This document shows positions 8,238 through 16,496 of a stretch of DNA of 40,895 nt, piece after piece. Source of the DNA: an uncultured Oscillospiraceae bacterium (GTDB lineage Bacteria; Bacillota; Clostridia; Oscillospirales; Oscillospiraceae); NCBI GenBank assembly GCA_958436045.1, contig CAUBIP010000003.1:1-40895 (forward strand), in the 5' to 3' direction. The first letter of the stretch is position 1. Every line of letters starts with the position of its first letter. Made by a program: the position numbers and the translations under genes. The notes below the pieces were generated by a model. That model saw nothing but the letters and a program-made list of their open reading frames with translations. It did no database searches and was not told the origin of the DNA.

Positions 8238-8266
8238 TGGACTTCGGAAATGCCTTGTATTAAAAT
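8238..8266 (+). promoter_or_regulatory. candidate promoter of the rnf operon
   Basis: TGGACT (8238-8243), 17-bp spacer, TAAAAT (8261-8266), 36 bp upstream of rnfC. The stretch 8121-8302 holds no gene, and nothing else recognisable was seen there. Confidence 0.45.
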
Positions 8267-8302
8267 AAATGATACTACACATTAAGAAGAGGTGATCCAA
8301 CT

Positions 8303-9622
8303 ATGGCACGGCTGTTCTTTGGCGGGATCCATCCGGATGACCGGAAGGCGCTTTCCCGTGAGAAAGCGATCACACCCTTTCCCGCACCGAAACAGGTGAC
8401 CATTCCGCTGTCGCAGCACATCGGCGCGCCCTGCAAGCCGCTGGTGCAGGTCGGCGACCAAGTGACAGTGGGGCAGAAGCTGGGCGATAATACCGGCCTT
8501 TGCGTGCCGGTGCATGCGCCGGTTTCCGGAAAAGTGAAAAAGATTGCGGCTCTGCCGCACACGAACGGCAGCAATGTACTTTCCATCGTCATTGAAAACG
8601 ACGAGCAGAACACCCTTTGTCCGACGCTGCACAGCTATGAGTCCATCGACGGGCTGACACCGGAGCAGCTGATGGAGATTATCCGCGAGGGAGGGATCGT
8701 CGGCATGGGCGGCGCAACGTTCCCGACCCATGTCAAGCTTTCCTCTGGCATCGGCAAGGTGGATACCATCATTGTCAACGCTGCCGAGTGCGAGCCGTAC
8801 ATCACCGCCGACGACCGGCTCATGCGGGAACAGCCGGAGCGGCTGCTGCGGGGCCTGCGGGTCCTGATGAAGGTCATGGGCCTGGCAGAAGCCCACATCG
8901 GCATTGAAGAGAACAAGCCCGAGGCCATTGCGGCGCTGCGCAAGGCACTGGGCGACGCGGAGGATATCATGGTACATCCGCTGCATACCCGCTACCCCCA
9001 GGGCGCAGAAAAACAGCTGATTCAGGCCATCACCGGCCGCCAGGTGCCCCCCGGCGGGCTGCCGGCGGCAGTCGGCTGCGCGGTATTCAATGCCGCGACC
9101 TGTGCCGCGGTGTGCGACGCCGTCTATGACGGAATGCCGCTGATTCGCCGGATCGTGACGGTCACCGGCAAGGGCGTGGCCAGCCCGGCGAATTTTGAAG
9201 TCTGCATCGGCACGTCGTTTGCGGAGCTGCTGGAGGCCTGCGGCGTTCGGGAGAATGCGTATAAGGTCCTGTCCGGTGGCCCGATGATGGGCGTGGCGCA
9301 GTTTGATATGGCCGTGCCGGTCATCAAGGGGACGAATGCCATCGTCGTCTTCTCCCAGGAGGACAACTGTGAGAAAGCGAATCCCCATTGCATCCGCTGC
9401 GGCAAGTGCGTCGGCGTTTGTCCGATGCACCTGATGCCGCTGTATCTACACCGGTACGAGGAGGCGGACGATCTGGAGGGCCTGGAACGGATGCACCTGC
9501 TGGATTGCATCGAGTGCGGCTCCTGCGCGTACACGTGCCCGGCCAAGATCCATCTCGTCCAGAGCTTCCGCGCCGGCAAGCAAAAGCTGCGGGATGCCAA
9601 GGCGAAAGCCACAAATTCCTGA
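8303..9622 (+). CDS. rnfC: Rnf complex subunit C, electron transport
   Basis: A 439-residue cytosolic subunit of the Rnf ferredoxin:NAD+ oxidoreductase. It has an N-terminal RnfC barrel-sandwich region, a central Complex1_51K/NAD and FMN-binding-like part (GGAT-type glycine loop near residue 135, ECEPYITADDRLM), a SLBB segment, and two [4Fe-4S] motifs: CIRCGKCVGVCP from Cys363 and CIECGSCAYTCP from Cys402. At about 440 residues it lacks the long Ala/Lys-rich tail of proteobacterial RsxC, as is usual in Clostridia. First gene of the six-gene operon; start ATG 8303 behind AGAGGTG. Confidence 0.96.
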   Translation: MARLFFGGIHPDDRKALSREKAITPFPAPKQVTIPLSQHIGAPCKPLVQVGDQVTVGQKLGDNTGLCVPVHAPVSGKVKKIAALPHTNGSNVLSIVIENDEQNTLCPTLHSYESIDGLTPEQLMEIIREGGIVGMGGATFPTHVKLSSGIGKVDTIIVNAAECEPYITADDRLMREQPERLLRGLRVLMKVMGLAEAHIGIEENKPEAIAALRKALGDAEDIMVHPLHTRYPQGAEKQLIQAITGRQVPPGGLPAAVGCAVFNAATCAAVCDAVYDGMPLIRRIVTVTGKGVASPANFEVCIGTSFAELLEACGVRENAYKVLSGGPMMGVAQFDMAVPVIKGTNAIVVFSQEDNCEKANPHCIRCGKCVGVCPMHLMPLYLHRYEEADDLEGLERMHLLDCIECGSCAYTCPAKIHLVQSFRAGKQKLRDAKAKATNS

Positions 9623-9634
9623 GGAGGTGAAGGT

Positions 9635-10633
9635 ATGCTGGAACTGAAAAATCTCTCTGTCTCCTCCTCGCCCCATATCCGGGCCAGCCAATCCACGGCC
9701 AGCATCATGCGGGATGTGTGCATCGCGCTGCTCCCTGCGCTGATTGCGTCGGTCTATTTCTTCGGCTTCCGGGCGCTGACGGTCGTGCTGGTGTCCGTGG
9801 CGGCGTGCGTGTTCTTTGAATGGGGCTACCGCAAGCTCATGAAGCTGGACTGCACCATCGGCGATGGCTCCGCCGTCGTGACCGGCATCCTGCTCGCCTT
9901 TGTCTGCCCGGTGACGATGCCCTATTGGGCGATCATCGTGGGCGACTTTATCGCGATCATCGTGACAAAGCAGCTCTTCGGCGGCATCGGTAAAAACTTT
10001 ATGAACCCGGCCCTGGTGGGCAGAGCCTTCCTCTTCTCCTGGGCTGTGCTGATGACGACTTGGGTCAAATCCGGCACCTATGTCGCCGTATTCTCGAACT
10101 TCACCGACGTCTCTGTCCTCGACGGCATGACGGCAGCGACACCGCTGGCGGCCATGAAAACAGGCGCGTTGCCGGAGACGACGGTTCTGAATTCCTTTGT
10201 CGGCAACATCGGCGGCTGCATCGGCGAGACGTCGGCGCTGCTGCTTCTGCTGGGCGGCGCGTATCTTGTCGTGCGGCGGGTCATCACACCGCGCATCCCC
10301 CTGTGCTTTATCGCAACGGTTGCGGTGCTGACCTTCCTGTTCCCGCAGGGCAACGACCGCCTCACCTGGATGGCTTACCAGGTGTTCTCCGGCGGCCTAA
10401 TGCTGGGCGCAATCTTTATGGCGACGGATTATGTCACGTCACCGGTGACGCGTTGGGGACAGGTCATCTTTGGCATCGGCTGCGGCGCGCTGACGGTGCT
10501 CATCCGCTACTTCGGCTCTTACCCGGAGGGCGTGTCCTACGCGATCCTCATCATGAACGCATGTGTCGGTCTGTTGGATAAGGTCGGCCTGCCCCGGCGC
10601 TTCGGCGTGGAGAAGAAAGGCGGTGCGGCATGA
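9635..10633 (+). CDS. rnfD: Rnf complex subunit D, membrane flavoprotein
   Basis: A 332-residue polytopic membrane protein (NQR2/RnfD family). It carries the LDGMTAATPLAAMK motif near residue 160, whose threonine in this family bears covalent FMN. It forms part of the ion-translocating core of Rnf. SD GAGGAGGTG lies before ATG 9635; the stop overlaps the rnfG start by 4 nt. Confidence 0.96.
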   Translation: MLELKNLSVSSSPHIRASQSTASIMRDVCIALLPALIASVYFFGFRALTVVLVSVAACVFFEWGYRKLMKLDCTIGDGSAVVTGILLAFVCPVTMPYWAIIVGDFIAIIVTKQLFGGIGKNFMNPALVGRAFLFSWAVLMTTWVKSGTYVAVFSNFTDVSVLDGMTAATPLAAMKTGALPETTVLNSFVGNIGGCIGETSALLLLLGGAYLVVRRVITPRIPLCFIATVAVLTFLFPQGNDRLTWMAYQVFSGGLMLGAIFMATDYVTSPVTRWGQVIFGIGCGALTVLIRYFGSYPEGVSYAILIMNACVGLLDKVGLPRRFGVEKKGGAA

Positions 10634-11175
10634 AACAGGGAAATGGACGTTACATTCTGCGGCTGACCATTGTCCTGCTGCTTATCACCGTTATCACGGC
10701 GGCGCTGCTGGGCCTGGTCAACCAGGTCACGGCAGATAAGATCGCCGAGATCAAGGCGCAGAAAACGGCGGACGCCATGGCCCAGGTGCTTGCGGCGGAC
10801 GCATACACAGAAATCACAGACTATCGCGACGACACCGGCCTCATTGATTCGATGTACCAGGCCGGGGATGTGGGCTATGTCCTGCAGGCGACCTGCTCCG
10901 GCTCCCAGGGGATGATCACCCTGATGGTCGGCGTCGGAACGGATGGCAATGTCACCGGCATCTCCATCATCGACCAGAGCGAGACACCGGGCTTGGGCGC
11001 GGTCTACGCCCAGGACAGCGAAAAGGGCTCCCGCTTCCGCGACAGCTTCCAGGGAAAGGGCCAGGATCTGACGACTGCCGATGTCGATTACATCAGCGGC
11101 GCGACAGTCTCTGCCAATGCTATCTGCACTGCCGTCAACGCGGCGACGGCCTGCGTGGCCGCCTATCAGGGATAA
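10630..11175 (+). CDS. rnfG: Rnf complex subunit G, FMN-binding
   Basis: A 181-residue protein with one N-terminal membrane anchor (about 8-32) and an extracytoplasmic FMN_bind domain. The covalent FMN site is SGAT in DYISGATVSANAI (about 155-167), and ETPGLGA (about 117-123) is the second family signature. It passes electrons within the membrane arm of Rnf. Its ATG overlaps the rnfD stop (ATGA). Confidence 0.95.
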   Translation: MKQGNGRYILRLTIVLLLITVITAALLGLVNQVTADKIAEIKAQKTADAMAQVLAADAYTEITDYRDDTGLIDSMYQAGDVGYVLQATCSGSQGMITLMVGVGTDGNVTGISIIDQSETPGLGAVYAQDSEKGSRFRDSFQGKGQDLTTADVDYISGATVSANAICTAVNAATACVAAYQG

Positions 11176-11187
11176 GGAGGGGCGTTT

Positions 11188-11829
11188 ATGAAGTTCAAAC
11201 AACAGTTAAAAGACGGCCTCCTGCGTCAAAACCCGGTGCTGGCACAGCTGCTGGGCATGTGCTCGACGATGGCCATTACGACGACGCTGTTCAACGGCAT
11301 CGGCATGGGCATTTCCGTCACGATCATTCTAATCTGCTCGAATATCGCCATTTCCGCGCTGCGGAAGGTGATCCCAAATAAGATCCGCATCGCGTCGTAT
11401 ATCGTCGTGATCGCAGGATTTGTCACGATGGTCGACCTGCTGCTGCAGGCGTATCTGCCGAGCTTGTCAGAGTCGCTGGGCGTGTTTATCCCCCTGATCG
11501 TCGTCAACTGCATTATCCTCGGCCGGGCGGAGGCATTTGCCTCGAAGCACGGCGTGCTGGAATCTGCGGCGGACGGCCTGTGCCAGGGCATCGGCTACAC
11601 GGCGGCGCTGGTCATCATGTGCATCATCCGGGAATTCCTGGGCAGCGGTACGTTTGGCGCAGGCGTGATCTCGGCCGACGGCGTGCGCATCCTGCCGGAG
11701 GCGTACCCGGCGCTGATGATGATCCTGCCGGTGGGCGGCTTCCTGACCCTGGCGTGCCTGATCGCCTTTAGCCAGTGGCTGACAAAGAAGCTGGAAGGCA
11801 GAGAAGCGAAGAAGGAGGTGCGGGCATGA
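11188..11829 (+). CDS. rnfE: Rnf complex subunit E, integral membrane
   Basis: A 213-residue hydrophobic subunit of the RnfA/RnfE (NqrD/NqrE) family with about six membrane helices, including the conserved NCIILGRAEAFAS stretch (about 109-121). RnfE and RnfA form inverted-topology partners enclosing an iron-sulfur centre in the membrane. SD AAGGAGG lies before ATG 11188; the stop overlaps rnfA (ATGA). Confidence 0.95.
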   Translation: MKFKQQLKDGLLRQNPVLAQLLGMCSTMAITTTLFNGIGMGISVTIILICSNIAISALRKVIPNKIRIASYIVVIAGFVTMVDLLLQAYLPSLSESLGVFIPLIVVNCIILGRAEAFASKHGVLESAADGLCQGIGYTAALVIMCIIREFLGSGTFGAGVISADGVRILPEAYPALMMILPVGGFLTLACLIAFSQWLTKKLEGREAKKEVRA

Positions 11830-12434
11830 GCTTGGTAACATCCCTGCTGTCGATCTCCGTCGGCGCGATCTTGGTGGAGAACTTTATTTTCTCCCAGTTT
11901 TTGGGCATCTGCCCCTTTATGGGCGTCTCGAAAAAAATGGATACAGCCCTGGGCATGGGCGTGGCGGTCACCTTTGTCATGGCCATTGCCTCGGCGGTGA
12001 CCTGGGTCGTCAATGCGTATTTCCTGGATCCGGCTACGAGCGTCTTGGGCGTCAATCTGCAGTTTATGCAGACGGTGGTGTTCATTCTCGTCATCGCTGC
12101 GCTGGTGCAGCTGGTTGAAATGTTCCTGCAGAAGATGGTACCGGCCCTGTACCAGGCGCTGGGCATCTATCTGCCGCTGATTACGACGAACTGCGCTGTG
12201 CTGGGCGTGGCGCTGCTGAATATCCAGCGGGCGTATAGCTTCATTGAATCTGTGGTCTATGGCCTGACCGGCGGCCTGGGCTTTTTGGTTGCCATCGTGC
12301 TCTTCGCTTCCGTCCGGGAGCGGACGGCGGACGCCAAATGCCCTGAGAGCTTTTCCGGGTTCCCCATTGCGCTGATCTCCGCCGGTTTGCTGGCGCTGGC
12401 GTTTATGGGCTTCTCAGGTATGAAGATTTTCTGA
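11826..12434 (+). CDS. rnfA: Rnf complex subunit A, integral membrane
   Basis: 202 residues beginning MSLVTSLLSISVGAI. The start chosen is ATG 11826, overlapping the rnfE stop, rather than the in-frame ATG at 11775, which lies inside rnfE. It carries the family signature ENFIFSQFLGICPFMGVSKK (about 18-37) and ITTNCAVLGVAL (about 118-129), with cysteines placed as in NqrE/RnfA for the intramembrane [2Fe-2S] centre. Six predicted membrane helices. Confidence 0.95.
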   Translation: MSLVTSLLSISVGAILVENFIFSQFLGICPFMGVSKKMDTALGMGVAVTFVMAIASAVTWVVNAYFLDPATSVLGVNLQFMQTVVFILVIAALVQLVEMFLQKMVPALYQALGIYLPLITTNCAVLGVALLNIQRAYSFIESVVYGLTGGLGFLVAIVLFASVRERTADAKCPESFSGFPIALISAGLLALAFMGFSGMKIF

Positions 12435-12448
12435 GGAGGTAGGGCAAA

Positions 12449-13273
12449 ATGAGTTTAGTTTATGCAATTGCGGTCCTGGGCGTGCTGGGTGCTGTGTTCG
12501 GCCTGGTGCTGGCGGTGGCGTCCAAGGTGTTCGCCGTCGAGACCGATGAGCGGCTGGAGCCGATGATCGAAGCGCTGCCCGGCGCCAACTGCGGCGGCTG
12601 CGGCTATTCCGGCTGCGCGGCTTACGCGCAGGCTGTCCTGGAGGGCAAGGCAAAGATCGGCCTGTGCGCCTCGGGCGGCGATGCTTCAGCGCAGGCAATG
12701 GCCAAGATTATGGGCATCGAGGCGGCAAAGGTCGAGCGCCGTGTGGCAATGGTCATGTGCCGCGGTATCGACGCCAAGCAGAAGGCCCATTATGACGGCA
12801 TTCAGGACTGCGTCGCGGCGGCAAAGGTTGCCGGAAAAGGCCCCATGACCTGCGAATTTGGCTGCCTAGGCTTCGGCACCTGCCTAAAGGCCTGCAAATA
12901 CGGTGCGCTGTCACTGAAAAACGGGCATGCGTTTATCGACGCAGATCGCTGCGTCGGCTGCATGAGTTGCGTGGCGGTCTGTCCCCGGCATGTGATCACG
13001 CCGGTGCCGTATGAGGCAGATATCGTCGTCGCTTGCAACAGCCATGCTAAGGGCGTGGCCGTGACAAAGGGCTGCAGCATCGGCTGCTTGGGCTGCGGCA
13101 AGTGCGAGAAGATCTGCCCCAACGACGCAATTCATGTCGTCGATAACCTGGCGCAGATCGACTATTCGAAGTGCGTCTCCTGCGGCCTGTGCGCGGAGCA
13201 CTGCCCGCGGCATCTGATCTCGGATGCCAACCTGCGGCAGGATATGGACTTGGCGGAAGCCAGAGCAAGATAA
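12449..13273 (+). CDS. rnfB: Rnf complex subunit B, ferredoxin-like electron entry subunit
   Basis: 274 residues. An N-terminal membrane anchor (about 1-25) is followed by the Fe-S domain CGGCGYSGCAAYAQAV with a further cysteine at KIGLC, then CEFGCLGFGTCLKAC and ferredoxin-type clusters CVGCMSCVAVCP, CSIGCLGCGKCEKICP and CVSCGLCAEHCP. It receives electrons from reduced ferredoxin and feeds the membrane arm. It closes the clostridial CDGEAB order; SD GAGGAGG before ATG 12449. Confidence 0.96.
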   Translation: MSLVYAIAVLGVLGAVFGLVLAVASKVFAVETDERLEPMIEALPGANCGGCGYSGCAAYAQAVLEGKAKIGLCASGGDASAQAMAKIMGIEAAKVERRVAMVMCRGIDAKQKAHYDGIQDCVAAAKVAGKGPMTCEFGCLGFGTCLKACKYGALSLKNGHAFIDADRCVGCMSCVAVCPRHVITPVPYEADIVVACNSHAKGVAVTKGCSIGCLGCGKCEKICPNDAIHVVDNLAQIDYSKCVSCGLCAEHCPRHLISDANLRQDMDLAEARAR

Positions 13274-13283
13274 CAGCGAAAAA

Positions 13284-13326
13284 CCTCCGGCACTTGCCTC
13301 ATGGCGGGTGTCGGAGATTGTGTTTT
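13284..13326 (+). terminator. terminator of the rnf operon
   Basis: A 14-bp stem with G-U pairs (about 13285-13298 with 13303-13316, loop TCAT) followed by ATTGTGTTTTTA. It begins ten bases after the rnfB stop. Its first arm shares CCTCCGGCACTTGCC with the hairpin at 73-101. Confidence 0.75.
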
Positions 13327-13389
13327 TATGCAAAATTGATAAATAAATACGGAAACGCTCTGTTAATAGCGCCGAAAATAAAAAAACAG

Positions 13390-13417
13390 TTGACATCGGC
13401 TAACGTTGTGCTAAAAT
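13390..13417 (+). promoter_or_regulatory. promoter of the NMT1-type ABC operon
   Basis: TTGACA (13390-13395), 16-bp spacer, TAAAAT (13412-13417), giving a leader of about 70 nt before the ATG at 13494. No riboswitch motif was recognised in the leader. Confidence 0.7.
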
Positions 13418-13493
13418 TTAATCAGATTCGGTCTAATACAAGACAAGCGCGAATAGACATGCTCTGATATTTTATTTTGACGGAGGAGAAGAA

Positions 13494-14642
13494 ATGAAAA
13501 AGTTTTTGGCAATGCTTCTGGTCCTGACGCTGACGCTGGCTCTGCTGGCTGGCTGCGGCGCACCGGCGGCAGACAAGGGAAGCGAAGGCTCCGAACCGGT
13601 TGACCCGGCCCAGACGGACGCAACAGACAACGGCGGCAGCGCAGAGCCTGTCACCCTGAAGGTCGGACTCATGGGCACCTCGACGAAGCCCGTCGGCGTC
13701 CTCGTGGCGGACAAGCTGGGCTACTTCGCCGAAGAAGGCGTTGACGTTCAGTTTGAGAAGGTTTCCAGCATGAACGACGCTTATCTGGCGGTCTCCACCG
13801 GCGATTTGGACGTTTACCTGTTCAGCAGCACGGCTGCTGCCACATTCATCAGCCAGGGCACGACGACCCTGCGCGTCTTCGGCGGCACCGCTGCGGAAGG
13901 CTCTGAGATCATGGCCCCCGCGGGCAGCACCCTTTCCCTGAAATCCGCCCAGGACTTTGTCGGCCTGAAGGTCGGCTGCTTCATGGCGGAGACGGGCCAG
14001 ATGGTCCTGAAGAATTACCTCAAAGAGCAGGGTCTGACCATCGGCCAGATCGGCGAGGATGTGGATGTTCAGTTTGGCTACTACAGCGATACCAACGGCG
14101 GTATCGAAGCTTGCAAGAACGGCGAGTATGACATCGTCCTGACGAACGCTTCCCTGGGCTACTATGCCGAGAAGCTGGGTGTTGACGTTGTCGCCCGGGT
14201 CTCCGACTTTGTGCCGGTTTACCCCTGCTGCCGTCAGACCTGCAACGAGACGACCTACAACGAAAACTTTGACGCGCTGGTGAAGTTTGAAATGGCTGCT
14301 CTGCGCGGCTACGAATACAGCCAGCAGCATGAGGAAGAGACGCTGGACATCCTGGTCGACTACTCCGGCGAGGACCGCGACTTCTTGCAGGCCCAGATCT
14401 ACGGCACCGATTCCTACACCCCGGCCATGCGCCTGAGCTTGGATCCGGACAAGGACGCCTGCATCGACTTCTACAACGCCATGATGAACCTCGGTGAGAT
14501 CGAGGATACGGTGGAGGTCGACTGGAGTGACTATGTCGTCAGCGATGTCTACGGCACCGCCCTCAAGAATCTAATGGAGCGTGAGCCGGATAACACCTTC
14601 TGGACTGACCTGGAAACCTACTTCGAAGCACACAATAGCTAA
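13494..14642 (+). CDS. ABC transporter substrate-binding lipoprotein (NMT1/SsuA-like)
   Basis: 382 residues. A lipoprotein signal peptide ends in LLAGC (lipid-bearing Cys about 18), followed by a Gly/Ser/Glu-rich linker. The mature domain is an NMT1/SsuA/TauA-type binding protein (LKVGLMGTSTKPVGVLVADKLGYF; LVADKLGYFAEEGVDVQF). Family ligands include sulfonates, taurine, nitrate, bicarbonate and pyrimidine thiamine precursors, and none is indicated by the neighbours. An unusual cysteine cluster CCRQTC (245-250) lies on what should be the ligand-domain surface or cleft. SD GGAGGAG. First gene of a binding protein-ATPase-permease operon. Confidence 0.88.
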   Translation: MKKFLAMLLVLTLTLALLAGCGAPAADKGSEGSEPVDPAQTDATDNGGSAEPVTLKVGLMGTSTKPVGVLVADKLGYFAEEGVDVQFEKVSSMNDAYLAVSTGDLDVYLFSSTAAATFISQGTTTLRVFGGTAAEGSEIMAPAGSTLSLKSAQDFVGLKVGCFMAETGQMVLKNYLKEQGLTIGQIGEDVDVQFGYYSDTNGGIEACKNGEYDIVLTNASLGYYAEKLGVDVVARVSDFVPVYPCCRQTCNETTYNENFDALVKFEMAALRGYEYSQQHEEETLDILVDYSGEDRDFLQAQIYGTDSYTPAMRLSLDPDKDACIDFYNAMMNLGEIEDTVEVDWSDYVVSDVYGTALKNLMEREPDNTFWTDLETYFEAHNS

Positions 14643-14653
14643 GCGCTGCGGCT

Positions 14654-15445
14654 ATGGCAAAGCTTTCGTTATCTCACGTGCGCTTTTGCTATGGCCAACA
14701 GGGCCAGTGCTTCCGGGCACTGGACGATCTGAATATCGCCATTGAGGAAGGCGAGTTTATCTGCATCCTGGGCCATTCCGGCTGCGGTAAAACGACCCTC
14801 CTACGGCTGCTCTCCGGCCTGCAGGACCCAACCAAGGGGACCGTCCTTTTGGACGGCCGCCCGATGGCCGGGCCGGGTCCGGATCGAGCAGTCGTCTTTC
14901 AGAATTACGCCCTGTTTCCATGGATGAGCGCAAAGAAAAACGTACAGTTTGGCATCCGGCAGGCGCGGCGGGAGTTGCCCAAGGCAGAGGTCGCGGCGCT
15001 GGCGATGGAGTATCTGACCAAGGTCGAGATGGCCGATGCGGCGGATAAGTACCCCTACCAGCTCTCCGGCGGGATGCGGCAGCGGGTGGCCATCGCCCGG
15101 GCCTTGGCCATGGACGCCGATATCCTGCTGTTGGACGAGCCCTTCGGCGCGCTGGACGCCAAGATCCGCCTGGAGCTGCAGCAGCTGCTGGAGCAGCTCT
15201 GGTGCAGCGGTGAAAAGCGCAAGACGGTGATCTTCGTCACCCATGATATTCGCGAGGCGGTCCAGTTGGCAAGTCGGATCCTGTTTATGGCCCCGGGGAA
15301 GATCGTCGCGGACATCCCGGTGGACCTGCCCCGGCCGCGGCAGCAGCTGCTGGGCGAGGGCGCACAGATGCGCAAGCAGCTGCAGGATCGCTTGCTGCAG
15401 CTATTTTACGACACAGACGGGACGGGGGCGACGGATGAAGGCTGA
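14654..15445 (+). CDS. ABC transporter ATP-binding protein (SsuB/TauB-like)
   Basis: 263 residues with Walker A GHSGCGKTT (40-48), Q-loop in VVFQNYALFPW, signature LSGGM (137-141), Walker B ILLLDEPFGALD and H-loop VTHDIREA. FPWMSAKKN and the overall form place it with the nitrate/sulfonate/taurine importer ATPases that pair with NMT1-type binding proteins. It starts 12 bp after the binding protein gene and overlaps the permease gene by 11 nt. Shine-Dalgarno weak, so coupling to the upstream gene is likely. Confidence 0.92.
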   Translation: MAKLSLSHVRFCYGQQGQCFRALDDLNIAIEEGEFICILGHSGCGKTTLLRLLSGLQDPTKGTVLLDGRPMAGPGPDRAVVFQNYALFPWMSAKKNVQFGIRQARRELPKAEVAALAMEYLTKVEMADAADKYPYQLSGGMRQRVAIARALAMDADILLLDEPFGALDAKIRLELQQLLEQLWCSGEKRKTVIFVTHDIREAVQLASRILFMAPGKIVADIPVDLPRPRQQLLGEGAQMRKQLQDRLLQLFYDTDGTGATDEG

Positions 15446-16358
15446 GGGCAGAAGGCTGATACTGGTGCATCTTTTGCTGCTGGTGTTGCTGTATGAAATT
15501 ATGTTTGTCCCCAACCAGCGGACGACGGTGCGGGACTATGATGCGCTGCTGGTCGGCATCGCGGTGATCGAGGCGCTATTCCTCTTCGCCCTTTGGTACT
15601 GCAAGCGCCGGGGGACGCTGTCCACGGGGCCGTTTGATATTATCCTTGTTGTCTGGCTGCTGATGATCGTCTGGGAGCTGACGACCTCTGTGCTGAACGT
15701 GGCTCACCCGGTGCTGGTGCCCTGCCCGGAAAATGTCTTTGACACCTTCCGGAAGCAGTGGAGCCTGCTTCTGCTGAACGTGGGCTATTCCATGGAGCTG
15801 CTGCTTTTGGGCTTTGCTCTGGGGCTGACGGCGGCGGTGCTGCTGGGCCTGGTAGCAGGCTGGGTGCCCCGGATCCGGGCGTTTGCCTACCCCATTGCCA
15901 ATGTCATGGCGCCGATCCCGGCCATCGTGATCTCGCCGTATCTGGTGGCGCTGATGCCGACGTTCCGCAGCGCCTCCTTGGTCGTTATCATCCTGGGCAT
16001 CTTCTGGCCGACGTTTCTTACCACGGTCAACCGGGTACAGAATATGGAGGTGCAGATTCTCGACTCGGCCCGGACACTGCAGCCCAGTACGATGACGATG
16101 CTGACGCGTATCCTGCTGCCGTATATCCTGCCCGGCGTGATCTCCGGGCTGCGGGTCTCGATGACGACGTCGCTTTTGATGCTGAACTTTGCCGAGCTTA
16201 TGGGCGCGACCCACGGCATGGGCTATTACGTGCAGAACAGCATTACTTATGCCAACTACACCCATGCGGTGGCGGGCATTTTTGTCATCGGGATCGTCGT
16301 GACGATTCTGAATTTCCTGGTGGGAAAGCTGCAAAAGTGGGCCATCCGCTGGCATTGA
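15435..16358 (+). CDS. ABC transporter permease (SsuC/TauC-like)
   Basis: 307 residues from ATG 15435 (SD GGGGGCG in the ATPase gene); a longer frame upstream lies in the ATPase gene and is not used. The first about 120 residues hold two or three extra membrane helices before the BPD_transp_1 domain. The ATPase-coupling EAA loop is seen as ILDSARTLQPSTMTMLTRILLPYILPG (about 213-239). It completes the importer with the two upstream genes; its substrate is unknown. Confidence 0.88.
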   Translation: MKAEGRRLILVHLLLLVLLYEIMFVPNQRTTVRDYDALLVGIAVIEALFLFALWYCKRRGTLSTGPFDIILVVWLLMIVWELTTSVLNVAHPVLVPCPENVFDTFRKQWSLLLLNVGYSMELLLLGFALGLTAAVLLGLVAGWVPRIRAFAYPIANVMAPIPAIVISPYLVALMPTFRSASLVVIILGIFWPTFLTTVNRVQNMEVQILDSARTLQPSTMTMLTRILLPYILPGVISGLRVSMTTSLLMLNFAELMGATHGMGYYVQNSITYANYTHAVAGIFVIGIVVTILNFLVGKLQKWAIRWH

Positions 16359-16389
16359 CCGGTGCTGGGAAATAATAAAAAGTAAAAAT

Positions 16390-16437
16390 ACCGGCCAGTG
16401 GCGCCTGTCTGGCGGCCGTTGGCCGGTTGACTTTTTT
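16390..16437 (+). terminator. terminator of the NMT1-type ABC operon
   Basis: Stem ACCGGCCA/TGGCCGGT (16390-16397 with 16420-16427) with an inner GC-rich helix, followed by TGACTTTTTT (T run 16432-16437). The T run is also the start of the next promoter's spacer. Confidence 0.75.
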
Positions 16438-16455
16438 CCCGGTTTCGGCTATGCT
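16427..16455 (+). promoter_or_regulatory. promoter of the P-loop kinase gene
   Basis: TTGACT (16427-16432), 17-bp spacer, TATGCT (16450-16455). The -35 box overlaps the right arm and tail of the preceding terminator. Confidence 0.6.
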
Positions 16456-16496
16456 AGCACTAAACACAACTTTTGTATGAAGGAGATGTGATTGTT

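Noticed and set aside
13275..13493. Thiamine riboswitch ahead of the NMT1-type ABC operon
   Set aside because: The leader after the predicted start is only about 70 nt and shows no recognisable TPP core motifs.
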